64,000 nucleotides of DNA from Yamagishiella unicocca (lineage: Eukaryota; Chlorophyta; Chlorophyceae; Chlamydomonadales; Volvocaceae). Positions 1-10,846 of this stretch are shown here, piece after piece. The stretch covers positions 1 through 64,000 of the forward strand of contig BDSL01000188.1 of assembly GCA_003116995.1 (NCBI GenBank), read 5' to 3'. Every line of letters begins with the position of its first letter. Position 1 is the stretch's first letter. The translations under genes and the position numbers were made by a program. The notes beneath the pieces are model-generated. The model did no database searches and had not been told where the DNA came from. It saw nothing but the letters and a program-made list of their open reading frames with translations.

Positions 1-1490
1 AAGGAGGGGGGGCCAGGGGCCAGCAGGGGCCAGCAGGGGCCAAGGGAGATCAGGGGGGGCCAGGGGGGATCAGGAGGGGCCAGGGGGGGCCAGGAGGGGC
101 CAGGGGAGGCCAGGGGGGCCAGGGGGGGGCCAGGAGAGGGCCAGGGGGGCCAGGGGGGCCAGGGGGGGCCAGGGACAGGGGGCCAGGGGGGGCCAGGGGG
201 AACCAGGGGGGTCAGGGGCCAGGGGGGGCCAAGGGGGCCAGGGGGGGCCAGGGGGGGACCAGGGTGGGGCCAGGAGGGGGCCAGGGCGGCCAGGTGGGGC
301 CAGGGCGGGCCAGGGGGGGCCAGGGCACGGGCCAGTGGGGGCCAGGAGGGGCCAGGGGGGGCAAGGGGGGGCCAGGAGAGGGCCAGGGGGGCCAGGGGGG
401 CCAGGGGGGCCAGGGACAGGGCCAGGGCCAGGGAGGGCCAGGGGGGGCCAGGGGGGGCAAGGGGGGGGGCCAGGAGAGGGCCAGGGGGGCCAGGGGGGGC
501 CAGGGACAGGGGGCCAGGGACAGGGGGGGCCAGGGGCCAGCAGGGGCCAAGGGGGGCCAGGGGGGGCCAGGGGCCGGGGGGGCCAGGGGGGCCAGGGGGA
601 ACCAGGGGGGTCAGGGGCCAGGGGGGCCAAGGGGGGCCAGGGGGGGCCAGGAGGGGGCCAGGGGCAGCCAGGTGGGGCCAGGGCGGGCCAGGGGGGCCAG
701 GGCCAGGGCCAGTGGGGGCCAGGAGGGGCCAGGGGGGCCAGGGGCGGGCCAGGAGAGGGCCAGGGGGGGCCAGGGGGGCCAGGGGGGGCCAGGGACAGGG
801 CCAGGGCCAGGGAGGGCCAGGGGGGGCCAGGGGGGGCCAGGGGGGGCCAGGGGGGGCCAGGGGGGCCAGGGGGGGCGAGGGGGGGCCAGGGGGGGCTAGG
901 GGCCAGCATGGGCCAAGGGGGGCAAGGGGCCAGGGGGGCCAGGGGACAGGGGGCCAGGGGACAGGGGGGCCAGGGGCCAGCAGGGGCCAAGGGTGGCCAG
1001 GGGGGGCCAGGGGGGGGCAGGGGCCAGGGGGGTCCAGGGGGGCCAGGGGCCAGGGGGGGCCAGGGGCCAGGGGGGCCAGGGGGGGCCAGGGGCCAGGGGG
1101 GGCCAGGGGCCAGCAGGGGCCAGAGGCCAGCAGGGGCCAGGGGGGTCCAGGGGGGGCCAGGGGCCAGGGGGGGCCAAGGAGGTGGGGCCAGGGGCCAGCA
1201 GGGGCCAGGGGGGGCCAGGGGGGCCAGGCGGGGCCAGGGGCCAGGGGGGGCCAGGGACGGCCAGGGGGGGAAAGGGGGGCCAGGGGGGGACAGGGCCAGG
1301 GCCAGGGGGGGACAGGGGGGCCAGGGGGGGCCAGGGGGGGCCAGGGGCCAGGGGGGGCCAGGGGCCGGGGGGGGCCAGGGGCTATGGGGGGCCAGGGGCC
1401 AGGGGGGGCCAGGGGCCAGGGGCCAAGGGGGGGCCAGGGGCCAGGGGGGGCCAGGGCCAGGGGGGGCCAGGGGCCAGGGGGGGCGACCAG
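1..1490. repeat. G-rich GGGGCCAGG satellite
   Basis: The whole stretch is a degenerate tandem array of 9-11 bp units built on GGGGGCCAGG, with occasional GACAGG, GGCAAGG or CAGCAGG variants. All three plus frames are open for long distances and translate to Gly/Gln/Ala/Arg-rich text, and the minus frames to Pro/Trp/Leu-rich text. This is what a short repeat with no stop codon gives, and none of it looks like protein-coding sequence. Runs of five to nine G on the plus strand could form G-quadruplexes. The array stops sharply at about 1490, where the segmental duplication begins. Confidence 0.9.
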
Positions 1491-2065
1491 GCGCCGCACT
1501 TGTGAGACCAGGGTTACATATCCGGCCGTTTACGAATAAGATTCAACGGAGCCTCATCACACCCCTATGGCATTTCGTATCACAAGGCAGCAGCCAGGGA
1601 CACGGCTCCAGGTGGCAGGAGCGCCGTGACACGAGAATTCCAGCGGCGTCAAGAACACATCAAGGAACACTTGGTACTATAGTATGTTATTGTGCCGCTT
1701 ATATGGTGATGTCACCGGTCTTTTCACTGCTCCCAGCACCGTCCTATACATACGTCAGGCTTTGCCACCGAAGGTCATTATGTAATACCTCCATAGCGCG
1801 TTGCTAACGCCCCCATGCTGCGGGTACACTCTTTACACAACGCCAAGGCCTGCCCTTCATCTGCACGCTGTTGATGTCACGAACCAAGATTACGAACGAG
1901 CGCACAGTTAATCACAGAACGGACACTGTTGATATACACAGAACAGACAAGGCAGGCTCACCATCATCCCTGCAGCTGTTACACTATAACGCAGCCAGAA
2001 TCAGCGCGCCGTCCGTCCCGTCACACGTCAAAAAGGGTACCTCGACAGCATCCATCGGTCTCAAT

Positions 2066-5000
2066 GGCTCCCGTTCAACGCCCCCTCCGAGCTAGAGGCG
2101 GGAGTCCCCCACGTGCCAGCAGCATCGACCGCGACATCCTGGTGGCCATGCGGCGCCCTCGCACCAACGTGAGGTTGGAGGAGGGTGTTCGGGGGCCGCA
2201 GCTCACCGTTGCCGCCTCTGCGGATGGTCTGGCCACTGCCATTGGGCCTCCCGCTACCGGTCACCTGGCCCAGGAGCACCATGTCTTGGAGCATCTTAAG
2301 GTATGGCGTACGGTAGCGGGTGGGCGGCAGTGTGGCACCCGCGCCTGGACCCACTACCGCCTCCCCGCCTACAGCAGAAAGCACGGACGAGGCGACGCCC
2401 TCGGCCACGTCAGTATCGAGGTCGAAGCGGTGGTCGTGTGCAGGCGTATCTCCCCCATTGCGGCCCACAACGTTAAAACGAGCATCAACGGTGCCTGGAA
2501 CGCGCCGTACCAGTGCGGGTGGGGGGAGGCGAGTCTCGCAGGGGAGGCGCCAGGCGGGTACCATGGGTTTGTGGCGGCGTGAGGCGATCGCACGCTGCGG
2601 CTGGACGGTGACGGACTGTACGGCTGAGCCTGCGGGCTGACGCTGTCGCAGCCGCTCATCGCCTGACCCGCGCTGTAGGCACTGCCGGTGTCGCCAGCGA
2701 TGAAATCGGCCAGGGCGGAGCCGACGTCTTGCTTCGACGTCGTATCACCGGCACGCTGCATGGCAGCCACGTACTTGGGCGTGCTGGAGTGTCGGTCATC
2801 GTTGTGCCTGTCCAGCGCTGTGCGCACGGAGGAGAGGAGCTGCTCCGTCACACGTGCGCCGCCGCCAGCAGCAGCGCGAGGCAACTCAGCGGGCTCCGCC
2901 CGGGTCTCGAGGTCAAAGAAGCGCAGCCGGGACGGGCCCTCCTGCTTGCCCAAGTCCTGTCCACCCCCCAGGTTCATGTTCGGCGACTGCCTCACAGCGG
3001 AAGGGAACGAGCCAGACGCCAGGTCCACAGCCGCGGTCAAGGCCATGGTGTGCTGGAAAGGAGGATGTGCTGGCGGGTGTGGCTGAAAGGTCGGCTGCTG
3101 TCGGGGCTGGTCCGGGAGCAGAAGATCCGCGGGGACGCGCCTCGTCTGCTGTGGCGGTGGGTGCGGCTGGTACCCGAGCCGCCCTTCAAAATCGTCTGAA
3201 GCCTTCACCGGGGTTGGCCCCTGAGCGGGTGGCTGATGGTGGCGGGTTACGCTGCTGCTGCCCCTGCGCATGCTTGACGCTGTCCATAATGGCGGAGATG
3301 CGCGCGTGGTGGGCGCCCAGACGCGCCGTGAGGAGCTCCATCTCGGACACCTCGGCACGGCTGAGGAACACTGGAGGGACGGATGGTGGGACGGGGAGAG
3401 CGGCGTGGTCGGAGTTTGATGTGATGCGGGACGGCGGCGGGCGGCAAACAAGGGATGGGAGGCAAGAGAGCCCACCGAGGACGTCACTCCCGGGAGAGCA
3501 TTTGCACGCCTGCATGCCTAACTTGTTTCACTGACGCCCTGGTCGTCGCAACTCACCTCCGCCTGCGCGCTTCTCTTGCAACTCACGCACACGGCTGCTG
3601 TCCGCCACCACCTCCCATCGCAACTGCGCTGCCTCGTCAGCCAGACGTTGCTGTAGCACCGCGGCGGGGCTGGGCGGCCTTGACCTCCCGGCCTGGCCCT
3701 GTTTCACGGGGGTCTGACCCGCAAGCGGCTCCATGGCCATTGGCAACGGCGCATTTGCAGCCGGACGCAGCCGGGCCGCCATCGCACCAGGCTCGCCACT
3801 GCCTGCGGAGCGGCTCCCCACGCCGTTAGGGCCGGAGAGCCTGGCACCAAGGGTAGAGGCCTGCAGCTGGTTCAACTGCTGCGGCTTCCTTAAGATTAGC
3901 AGCTGTTGGGCGTTGCCAGGGTCGTCCAAAATGCTGCTGCTGCCCGCGCCGCCAGACCGCACTGCTGCCGGGGCCCTACCGGTCGACCCATGCCGCCTCT
4001 CCGCCGAGCGACCCCGCGAAGTACCCCCAGACCGGCGAGTGCCGTACTGGTTGATGGCGGCCACCTGCGGTCAAGGGACAACGAACCGAGGGTGTGGTCA
4101 TGACCAGTCCACAAACTCCTCTGCGCCCACACGGCACACCACAAGCGACACGCTGCTGCCCGCCAACAGGGGTCCGGCTTACCTCCTGCCGCAGGTTCGC
4201 CGTGTCCTCCTCAGCGGCCCGCAGCTGCCGCGTCTGGCGGCTGAGTTGCTCAACCAGCTGGTCCAGCTGCAGCTGCAACCGAGAGTTCTCCTCAGAGCTG
4301 CTTGTGGCTGCATCGCGCAGCTCGTGTATTTCCGCCTGCAAGACCGAGGGACACAGGACGACGTGTGGCGCAGCTAAAGGAAGGGTACCGGGGTCTGCAG
4401 CCTGGCTCGTGAAGGTGTGGTAAACCCCCACTGAGCTAGCAGCGAAGCCGCTAGATGTCGCAGAGGGGGCCCGGGGGGTGGGTTGACCATCAGGAGAAGG
4501 GGGGCCCGAGGGGTGGGTTGTCCATCAGGAGAAGGGGGGCCCGAGGGGTGGGTTGTCCATCAGGGGAAGGGGGGCCCGAGGGATGGGTTGTCTATCAGGG
4601 GAAGGGGGGCCCGGGGGGTGGGTTGTCCATCAGGAGAAGGGGGGCCCGAGGGGTGGGTTGTCCATCAGGAGAAGGGGGGCCCGAGGGGTGGGTTGTCCAT
4701 CAGGAGAAGGGGGGCCCGGGGGGTGGGTTGTCCATCAGGGGAAGGGGGGCCTGGGGGGTGGGTTGTCTATCAGGGGAAAGGGGGGCCCGGGGGGTGGGTT
4801 GTCTATCAGGGGAAAGGGGGCCCAGGGGGTGGGTTGTCTATCAGGGGAAGGGGGGCCCGGGGGGTGGGTTGTCTATCAGGGGAAGGGGGGCCCGGGGGGT
4901 GGGTTGTCTATCAGGGGAAGGGGGGCCCGAGGGGTGGGTTGTCCATCAGGAGAAGGGGAGCCCGGGGGGTGGGTTGTCCATCAGGAGAAGGGGAGTGGTC

Positions 5001-6382
5001 CCAAAGGACAAGGGGCGGGCCCGGGGACTGCGTTGATTTCTGCAACTGCAACCTGGCTCGTGAAGGGATGGTAAACCCCCACTCGGCGGTTGTCAAGATC
5101 GCCGCTTGTTCCCATGGTCGGCCTCACGTACCTCGGCGTCATACGCGTAGGCCTCATAGCGGCTCAGCGCATCCCTCGCGTAGGCCAACTCGGCCTGAAG
5201 CGATGCCACTTCAGCGGCAAGAGCCCCCACACGCGGCTCCAGCACCGACCTGAGAGCACGGAGAGACGGTTCTAGTTATTGGTTGAAGCTGCTGGGTTCA
5301 GGGACGGCGCCTTGAGCCACTCCCATCACACTCACATGCGCTCGTACTCTGAACGGAGCCGATCGCGCATCGCAGCAATCTCGTCCTCAGCACTGCAGTT
5401 GGCGTCCTCGGCATGCTTGTGACGGTTTTCAAGACTCGCAATCAGGTCCTGCGCGGCCGCTAGCCCAGCCTGCGGCGAGACGCAAGCAGCGCACGAGGGG
5501 GGGCTCTTCCAGTGTGAGCGCCGACGGAAGAAACCGTCCATGGAAGGGGACGTACTGGCGGTAGTTGCAACCGGCACCGTGAGAAATAGATGGCGAACAC
5601 AAACAGTGTGCCTTCATCCAACCTTGGGGCGGCGAAACCCCAAAACCCCAACACCCAGGAAGTCCAATGACTTGGGGATGTGCGGATTGCTGCCCAGACC
5701 CATACGTAGGAACGTGGAGCTTAGGGGTGAGCACTTTGCGCTCAAAGCACGCACCTCCAGACTAGCAATCCTGCTTGCAGCCTCGGCCTCCTGCCGCCCT
5801 ATTGTGCGGCGTGCCTCCAGTAGGGCGCGCTGCGCTTCAGCCTCCGCGCCGCGTGCGGCCGCTGCCTGCGCGTCCAGGTAGGCAACGCGCTGCCGTGACG
5901 CCGCCGCTGCTTCGTTCGCATCCTGCGAGGCGGTTGCGTTGTTATGCTCAATACCTCGCTGCGAAGTGGAGACACGAATACATCGGACGAATCGCCAAAG
6001 CTCGCTCACTATCATCAGGCGCAACCCGAGCACACCATGACGCTCCGGATCCCACGGACCTGAAAGCTGGCTTCCAGGGCCGCCACCTGAAAGCTGGCTG
6101 CGTCTCGAGCGTCCATGAGAGAACGTTGCACCTCAGCCAGCTCCTCCTGCGCCCATGCAAAAGAGACAGCGAACGTTACTAGCAGCTGCCAGGGAAACAG
6201 GAATGCGAACAGCGGCACCAGCACTCCAGCCCTACCTGCAGCGAGGCGACCTCAGTGGCCGCAGCAGCCTGCGAGGCCTGCTGCTCGCCGCGCGCCGCTG
6301 CGAGCTCGTCCTCCAGCTGCTCCAACTGATCACGGACGGACGCCTTGGCCAACTTCGCTGCATGCAAGTCCTGCGCGGAACC
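2066..6382 (-). pseudogene. Broken copy of the 3' end of the giant coiled-coil gene
   Basis: It carries counterparts of exons 34-41 of the intact gene, with most splice sites preserved. Three lesions break it relative to the right copy. A 71-bp deletion in the last exon near 3250 shifts the frame and leads to a stop about 20 codons later, at 3186. One G is missing from the G-run near 2521. The final 47 codons and the stop are lost where 2063 joins 2066; the right copy has about 236 bp extra there. The two small deletions total 72 bp, so the frame is restored only after about 240 scrambled codons. No start or upstream exons accompany it, and beyond 6640 the sequence is unrelated. I infer a non-functional duplicate. 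A short transcript from a new promoter cannot be excluded. Confidence 0.8.
4463..4992. repeat. 35-bp minisatellite, about 15 units
   Basis: Units of 35 bp contain GGTGGGTTGTCCATCAGG followed by a G-run and GCCC. Variants alternate TCCATC/TCTATC and AGAAGG/GGAAGG. Because 35 is not a multiple of three, all three plus frames read as the same 35-residue Gly-rich superrepeat, which explains the long spurious ORFs. It sits in the counterpart of the intron between exons 38 and 39 of the giant gene. Confidence 0.92.
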
Positions 6383-6504
6383 AGCATGGGAGTGGATGTG
6401 CGGCACGTAACGCTTGGCTAGGGTACGTGTGGTGAACGGAAATCAAGCTACCACTATGTGCGCCCGTCCCCGCGGCCTCATCCCCTCCCTTCAACGGGCA
6501 ACCC

Positions 6505-6625
6505 ACCGGGGCCCCCCCTTCTGGTGGACAATCCACCGCCCAGCCCCCCCTTCTTTCATGGACAACCCATCCCACCGGCCCCCTTTCTTATAATGGACAA
6601 CCCAACGCCCCGGTCCCCCCCCCTC
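6505..6625. repeat. Degenerate inverted relatives of the 35-bp minisatellite (left copy)
   Basis: Four diverged units share GGACAACCCACC and GGGGCCCCCCTTCT, the reverse complement of the 35-bp array at 4463-4992. The same block recurs at 15953-16075 in the intact copy. Confidence 0.7.
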
Positions 6626-6639
6626 GTATAACTCCCTTC

Positions 6640-7707
6640 GTTGGCCTCGCCCTGGGGGCCCCCACCTGCAGCCAAAAATATGCTCACACAAAAACGTTTC
6701 GTCCACCCATGGCACTGGGGTCGACATCAAACCTCAGCTGTTGGACTACAGCTTTTTGATATTCAAGTTTGGCGATGCCTGGTGCGGCTTGTGGTCCTTT
6801 TCCTGCCCCAACGCTTTCACTCCTCCAGAAAGGAAAACAAAGTGTGGCAGTGCAGGAGTGCTTACTCGGTGTAAGGGAATCAGACGAAACCCGGCCAGAA
6901 ACCTTACAGACAAGCACAGCAGACCACCCCTGCCAAACATCATTCAGCAACGGGCCCAATTCCCCGCAGGCACATTACCGCAGTAGCCACCACTACAACT
7001 ATGTATGGCTCACTCACGAGAGACACGAGAGACACGAGAGACACCCTGCTCCAACAACTACGAATTTTCCTCAATATCGCCCTAGGTAGCACTTACACCA
7101 ATCCCCTGATACCCCTGATAGTCCCCTCCACAACACCTACAACTGCTCAGCAGCGCCTGGCCCCAGAGCTTGCCGGCGCTTCCTATGCCGTTGGCCCACT
7201 TCAACTGATGGTGGTTGCTTGATGTTCTGTGGGATGTTGTGGGACGCGCGGGGTGGCACGAGTGCATTCAGAGTAAGGAACGGAAATGAGAGGCGAGGAG
7301 ACACCTAAGATCCTCAAATAACAACAGATCCCGATGTCTAGTGGCCTGCAAGGCGCTGCAACAAGCTTATTGTGAGGGGGTAGGAGCGATGATCATCAGA
7401 CGCGTGAGGCCCGGCAGGTGGTGCTGCACCCACAATGCGGAACCCGAGAAGTCGGCTTGGACGTCACGCACCTCACATCGAGGCTATGGGCATGCGCCCA
7501 ACTTGTGTGGCACTTCGTAGGTCCTCGAGCCTGCAAACAGCAATGCACCAAGGCACGATTAAAGCAGACCGTGTAAAACAAACCCCACCTGCAAGCAACC
7601 CCACACCACTATCCATCACCCGAAATCATTCACATGTGCAACTCGCGGGCAAGCATGTGGACAAGCATGTAGACACGCAGAACGCCAACGGGATTGGTGG
7701 TGGTTGC
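6640..7707. other. Unique sequence with no supported gene
   Basis: No convincing exon chain was found. A short 10-bp tandem repeat (GAGACACGA, three copies) lies at about 7015-7045. A possible minus-strand exon around 7385-7470 could be the C-terminus of the ORF at 7713-8010, but I could not connect the phases. Confidence 0.5.
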
Positions 7708-7712
7708 CTACC

Positions 7713-8010
7713 TGTCGCCCTTGAGCAGGATGAACTCTACACGTTTTGAAACTGGCGACGGGTAGTCTCCTGGGTCGCACTCCTGCAGAAGCGCGTCGGC
7801 CTTCGCCTCAGCAGCCTGTCTGCCCGACGGTGTCGGCAGGTGGCATCCGTCGCAAGACCACAGGCAAGCTGCCAGCTGCTCGTGAAGCTCCTCCACCGCC
7901 TCTCTCTCGCTGGGCGCAATGACCGTCGCGCCAATGACGTCTGGCACCCAGGCCTCAAACCAGTCTTCACCGAAGCACCAGATAACAGCGAAGTATCCCG
8001 GCTCCATCTC
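7713..8010 (-). CDS. Candidate exon with HicB-like (UPF0150-type) fold, partial gene
   Basis: An open stretch of about 99 codons is bounded by a plausible acceptor (ATCAACACAG at about 8011-8020) and donor (GACAG/GTAGGC at about 7712). The translation begins EMEPGYFAVIW and continues with WVPDVIGA, then SEREAVEELHEQLAACL and LPTPSG. This order (a short beta strand, a PD..G turn, an EA-containing helix, then a P.PS end) resembles the HicB/UPF0150 antitoxin-like fold, which normally starts the protein and is 60-80 residues long. I see no HicA-like toxin partner nearby. Flanking exons are not resolved: the sequence upstream (8140-8240) encodes a hydrophobic then helical stretch but reaches a TAA beside a GTAAGG donor. 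The homology is an inference from pattern only. Confidence 0.4.
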
Positions 8011-8129
8011 CTGTGTTGATATAATATTAACGCAGCTGTTTAAACGAGGGAGTGCAAGTAAAGCTGCTTCAAGTTCGAGCAGCGTCTCCACGGCTCCTGG
8101 CCCTAATCTGGTACATTTGTGGTCCAACC

Positions 8130-8879
8130 TTTGCCTTACCTTAAAGTGCCTGCTCTAGCTCTTTCCTTATGACCTTCTCCAGCTGCTGAGCTTGGTCTGA
8201 AGCAGCGTCCGCTGGCCTTGCACTCGACAATATGAGCAACCACGCGCCTCGCGGACGCTTTCGTAACCTTGGGCACCCGCTTTTCTGGCGCGTGGTCCGT
8301 GTAGCTGTGGTGCTTGCAAGCGGTGTCGCTGTAGACAGCGTGGCCCTATTGGTTGAAGTATAGCAATGTGAGACCTAAATCCTGTTCGGCGTAAGCTTTG
8401 AACGTGTCCCAGTCCATAGACAAGTGTTTCAGAGGCGGAGTTTTAAATAGCTTGAGCGCGCGGGCGGCGCTGTGACCCTCAGAGCTGCACGACCGCCGAT
8501 ACGGGCATACGGCGTCACCGCATCACAACGAGGGCCATTTACCAACCCCGTAGTAGCAATATGCCCAAACACGGGGTGTCCTATGTGAAGCAGCTGCTTG
8601 TGTTGAAGGATTGCACAAGCAAGAAGCCTTATGTATGGACAATGAGTCCAGCGTCAACTAGATGGCCAAACGCGCCATCACGTCAGCTGCTTCAAAACTC
8701 ACATGAAGAAGCCCGCGCAGACCTGGAGAGCTCTTTTTACCAAAGCCGGATTGCAATACAGATCTAGTATACCTACCTAGCATGTAATTGTAGAGAGGAG
8801 AGAGTTCCCCACTTTACAACCCCTGCCCCAGTGCGCCCCGGGCCTCTGGGAACAACCCCAGCGGCTTCTCCATCACCTC
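8130..8879. other. No supported gene
   Basis: Only short ORFs without splice or codon support occur here. The minus strand at 8140-8240 might hold a 5' exon of the HicB-like candidate. Confidence 0.4.
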
Positions 8880-9240
8880 CCACTGTTTTACCTTTGAGCC
8901 GATGGGGAGGAAAAACGGCGCTGACGTGTTCTGAAGGCCTCGGAGTTCCATGTTCAATGGTTGTGCAAGTTGAGTATCATTTGTGGAGATGAGAGTTAAT
9001 AGGCGCGCAAGCACCGGACTGCGCCGCCACGGTCCATACTCGGAGTGTGTGTTTTACCTTTGAGCCGAGGGGGGAAACGACGGTGCTGACGTGTTCTGAA
9101 GGCAGCGCCTCCATCGGAGTCCCATATTCAATGGTTGTGCAAGTTGAGTATCATTTGTGGAGATGAGAGTTATAGGCGCGCAAGCACCGGACTGCGCCGC
9201 CACGGTCCATATTCGGAGTGTGTGTTACCCTTTGAGCCGA
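8880..9240. repeat. Tandem repeat of about 166-172 bp, just over two copies
   Basis: A unit starting TTTACCTTTGAGCCGA occurs at 8886, 9052 and (partial) about 9225. Each carries GTGCTGACGTGTTCTGAAGG or a close variant, then CAATGGTTGTGCAAGTTGAG. Copies differ by small indels. Confidence 0.85.
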
Positions 9241-9249
9241 TGGGGGGGA

Positions 9250-9640
9250 GTCGGTTGCTAGGAGGGGTCTGTTACCGGGTGGCTGGCCAACCGGGGGCGG
9301 GTTAGAGGGGCCGATTACCGGCCCTGGTAACCGAGTAAGGGGGTCGGTTACTGGGAGGGGTCGGTTACCGGGGGGCTGGCCAAACGGGGGCTGGTTACCG
9401 GGGCTGATTACCGGCCAGTAACCGGGCAAGGGGGTCGGTTGCTGGGAGGGGTCTGTTACCTGGTGGCTGGCCAACCGGAGGCCGGTTAGAGGGGCTGATT
9501 ACCGGACCCGGTAACCGAGTAAGGGGGTCGGTTACTGGGAGGGGTTGGTTACCGGGGGGCTGGCCAACCGGGGGCTGGTTACCGGGGCCGGTTACCGGCC
9601 CCAGTAACCGGGCAAGGAGGGCAAACTGGGCCCAACCGGG
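9250..9640. repeat. Higher-order GGTTACCGG repeat, about 182 bp x 2
   Basis: Two copies of a unit of roughly 182 bp (GGGTCTGTTACC recurs near 9266 and 9449) are themselves made of degenerate GGTTACCGGGG and GGCTGGCCAACCGG motifs. The ORFs running through it (Pro-rich minus frames) are artefacts of the repeat. Confidence 0.85.
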
Positions 9641-10126
9641 GCAAGTGCTCCCATAGGGAAATCCAAATGGTTTTTCCCAAAACATGCGGCTCATTTTCAA
9701 AACAGGGGACCACTACGGTATACCTAACCACAGCCCCGGTGTCTTTGTTATTATACAGTCAGTACACCCGCGCTTCCCATTGCAACGTTCGTACTGCCGC
9801 CGATTACCTGCTTGGTTTCCCTCCTCAAGCTCTTAGCGGACGTGCCGACAGCCCTTAAAGCACCTGGAACCCGTCAGTGGGATCGCGCCGCAATGGTATT
9901 GTGCTTCAACGTTCACCCAGATGCCAATTATGCTCAATCCTGGCACGCAATTTCACACGTCTCTCACAACCACCTGCGGGAAGAACCCACGGCGGCAGTG
10001 CGTTGCCTATGCCGCTTGTTGGCTGGTTGCAACAACTGTAGGCCTAATCCAATCAAGGTCACCAGGTAATTGAAGGTAGTGCCGAACCGTGTTGCTGTTC
10101 AACGTGGGTGACATTCCCGCCTGAAC
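9641..10126. other. Intergenic, nothing recognised
   Basis: Unique sequence between the GGTTACC array and the right duplicate. No exon or RNA gene could be supported. Confidence 0.4.
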
Positions 10127-10347
10127 CGCCGCACTTGTGAGACCAGGGTTACATATCCGGCCGTTTACGAATAAGATTCAACGGAGCCTCATCATACCCC
10201 TATGGCATTTCGTATCACAAGGCAGCAGCCAGGGACACGGCTCCAGGTGGCAGGAGCGCCGTGACACGAGAATTCCAGCGGCGTCAAGAACACAGCAAGG
10301 AACACTTGGTACTATAGTATGTTATTGTGCCGCTAATATGGTGATGT

Positions 10348-10457
10348 CACCGGTCTTTTCACTGCTCCCAGCACCGTCCTATACATACGTCGGGCTTTGC
10401 CACCGGTCTTTTCACTGCTCCCAGCACCGTCCTATACATACGTCGGGCTTTGCCACC
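10348..10457. repeat. 53-bp tandem duplication in the 3' flank
   Basis: CACCGGTCTTTTCACTGCTC begins at 10348 and again at 10401. The left copy of the segmental duplication has only one unit, so this changed after the duplication. Confidence 0.9.
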
Positions 10458-10666
10458 ATAGGTCATTACGTAATACCTCCATAGCGCGTTGCTAACGCCC
10501 CCATGCTGCGGGTACACTCTGTACACAACGCCAAGGCCTGCCCTTCATCTGCACGCTGTTGATGTCACAAACCAAGATTACGAACGAGCGCACAGTTAAT
10601 CACAGAACGGACACTATTGATATACACAGAACAGACAAGGCAGGCTCACCATCATCCCTGCAGCTG

Positions 10667-10671
10667 TTACA
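10667..10671 (-). terminator. Candidate TGTAA polyadenylation signal of the giant gene
   Basis: TGTAA on the minus strand lies about 176 nt downstream of the stop codon. TGTAA is the usual polyadenylation signal of volvocine green algae. Support is position and motif only. Confidence 0.45.
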
Positions 10672-10846
10672 CTATAACGCAGCCAGAATCAGCGCGCCGT
10701 CCGTCCCGTCACACGTCAAAAAGGGTACCTCGACAGCATCCATCGGTCTCAACGGTTCACGTTCCAACCTGTGATCAGCCGGGGCCGGAGTCGTGCGCCA
10801 GCTCATCGGACTAAACATCATGTAGCCCTTCGCCCTTGGATGGCAC

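Larger units (their letters stand above)
1492..6640. repeat. Segmental duplication, left (decayed) copy
   Basis: This block matches 10127-16085 in the same orientation at near identity. It covers the 3' flank (1492-2063) and the last nine or so exons of the giant coiled-coil gene. The coordinate offset between copies changes stepwise: 8635 in the 3' flank, 8924 after a missing block of roughly 290 bp of net difference, 8996 after a 71-bp and a 1-bp deletion, and 9451 after the intronic minisatellite. Homology ends near 6635 inside what is an intron in the intact copy. Confidence 0.9.

Noticed and set aside
264..1807. Long Gly/Gln/Arg-rich plus-strand ORFs and Pro/Trp-rich minus-strand ORFs
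   Set aside because: They are translations of a 9-11 bp G-rich satellite with no stop codons; all frames are open and no splice or start context supports them.
4455..5253. Gly-rich ORFs of 170-260 codons (and 310-417 codons at 13451-14704)
   Set aside because: The 35-bp minisatellite reads as the same 35-residue superrepeat in every plus frame, and it lies in an intron of the minus-strand gene.
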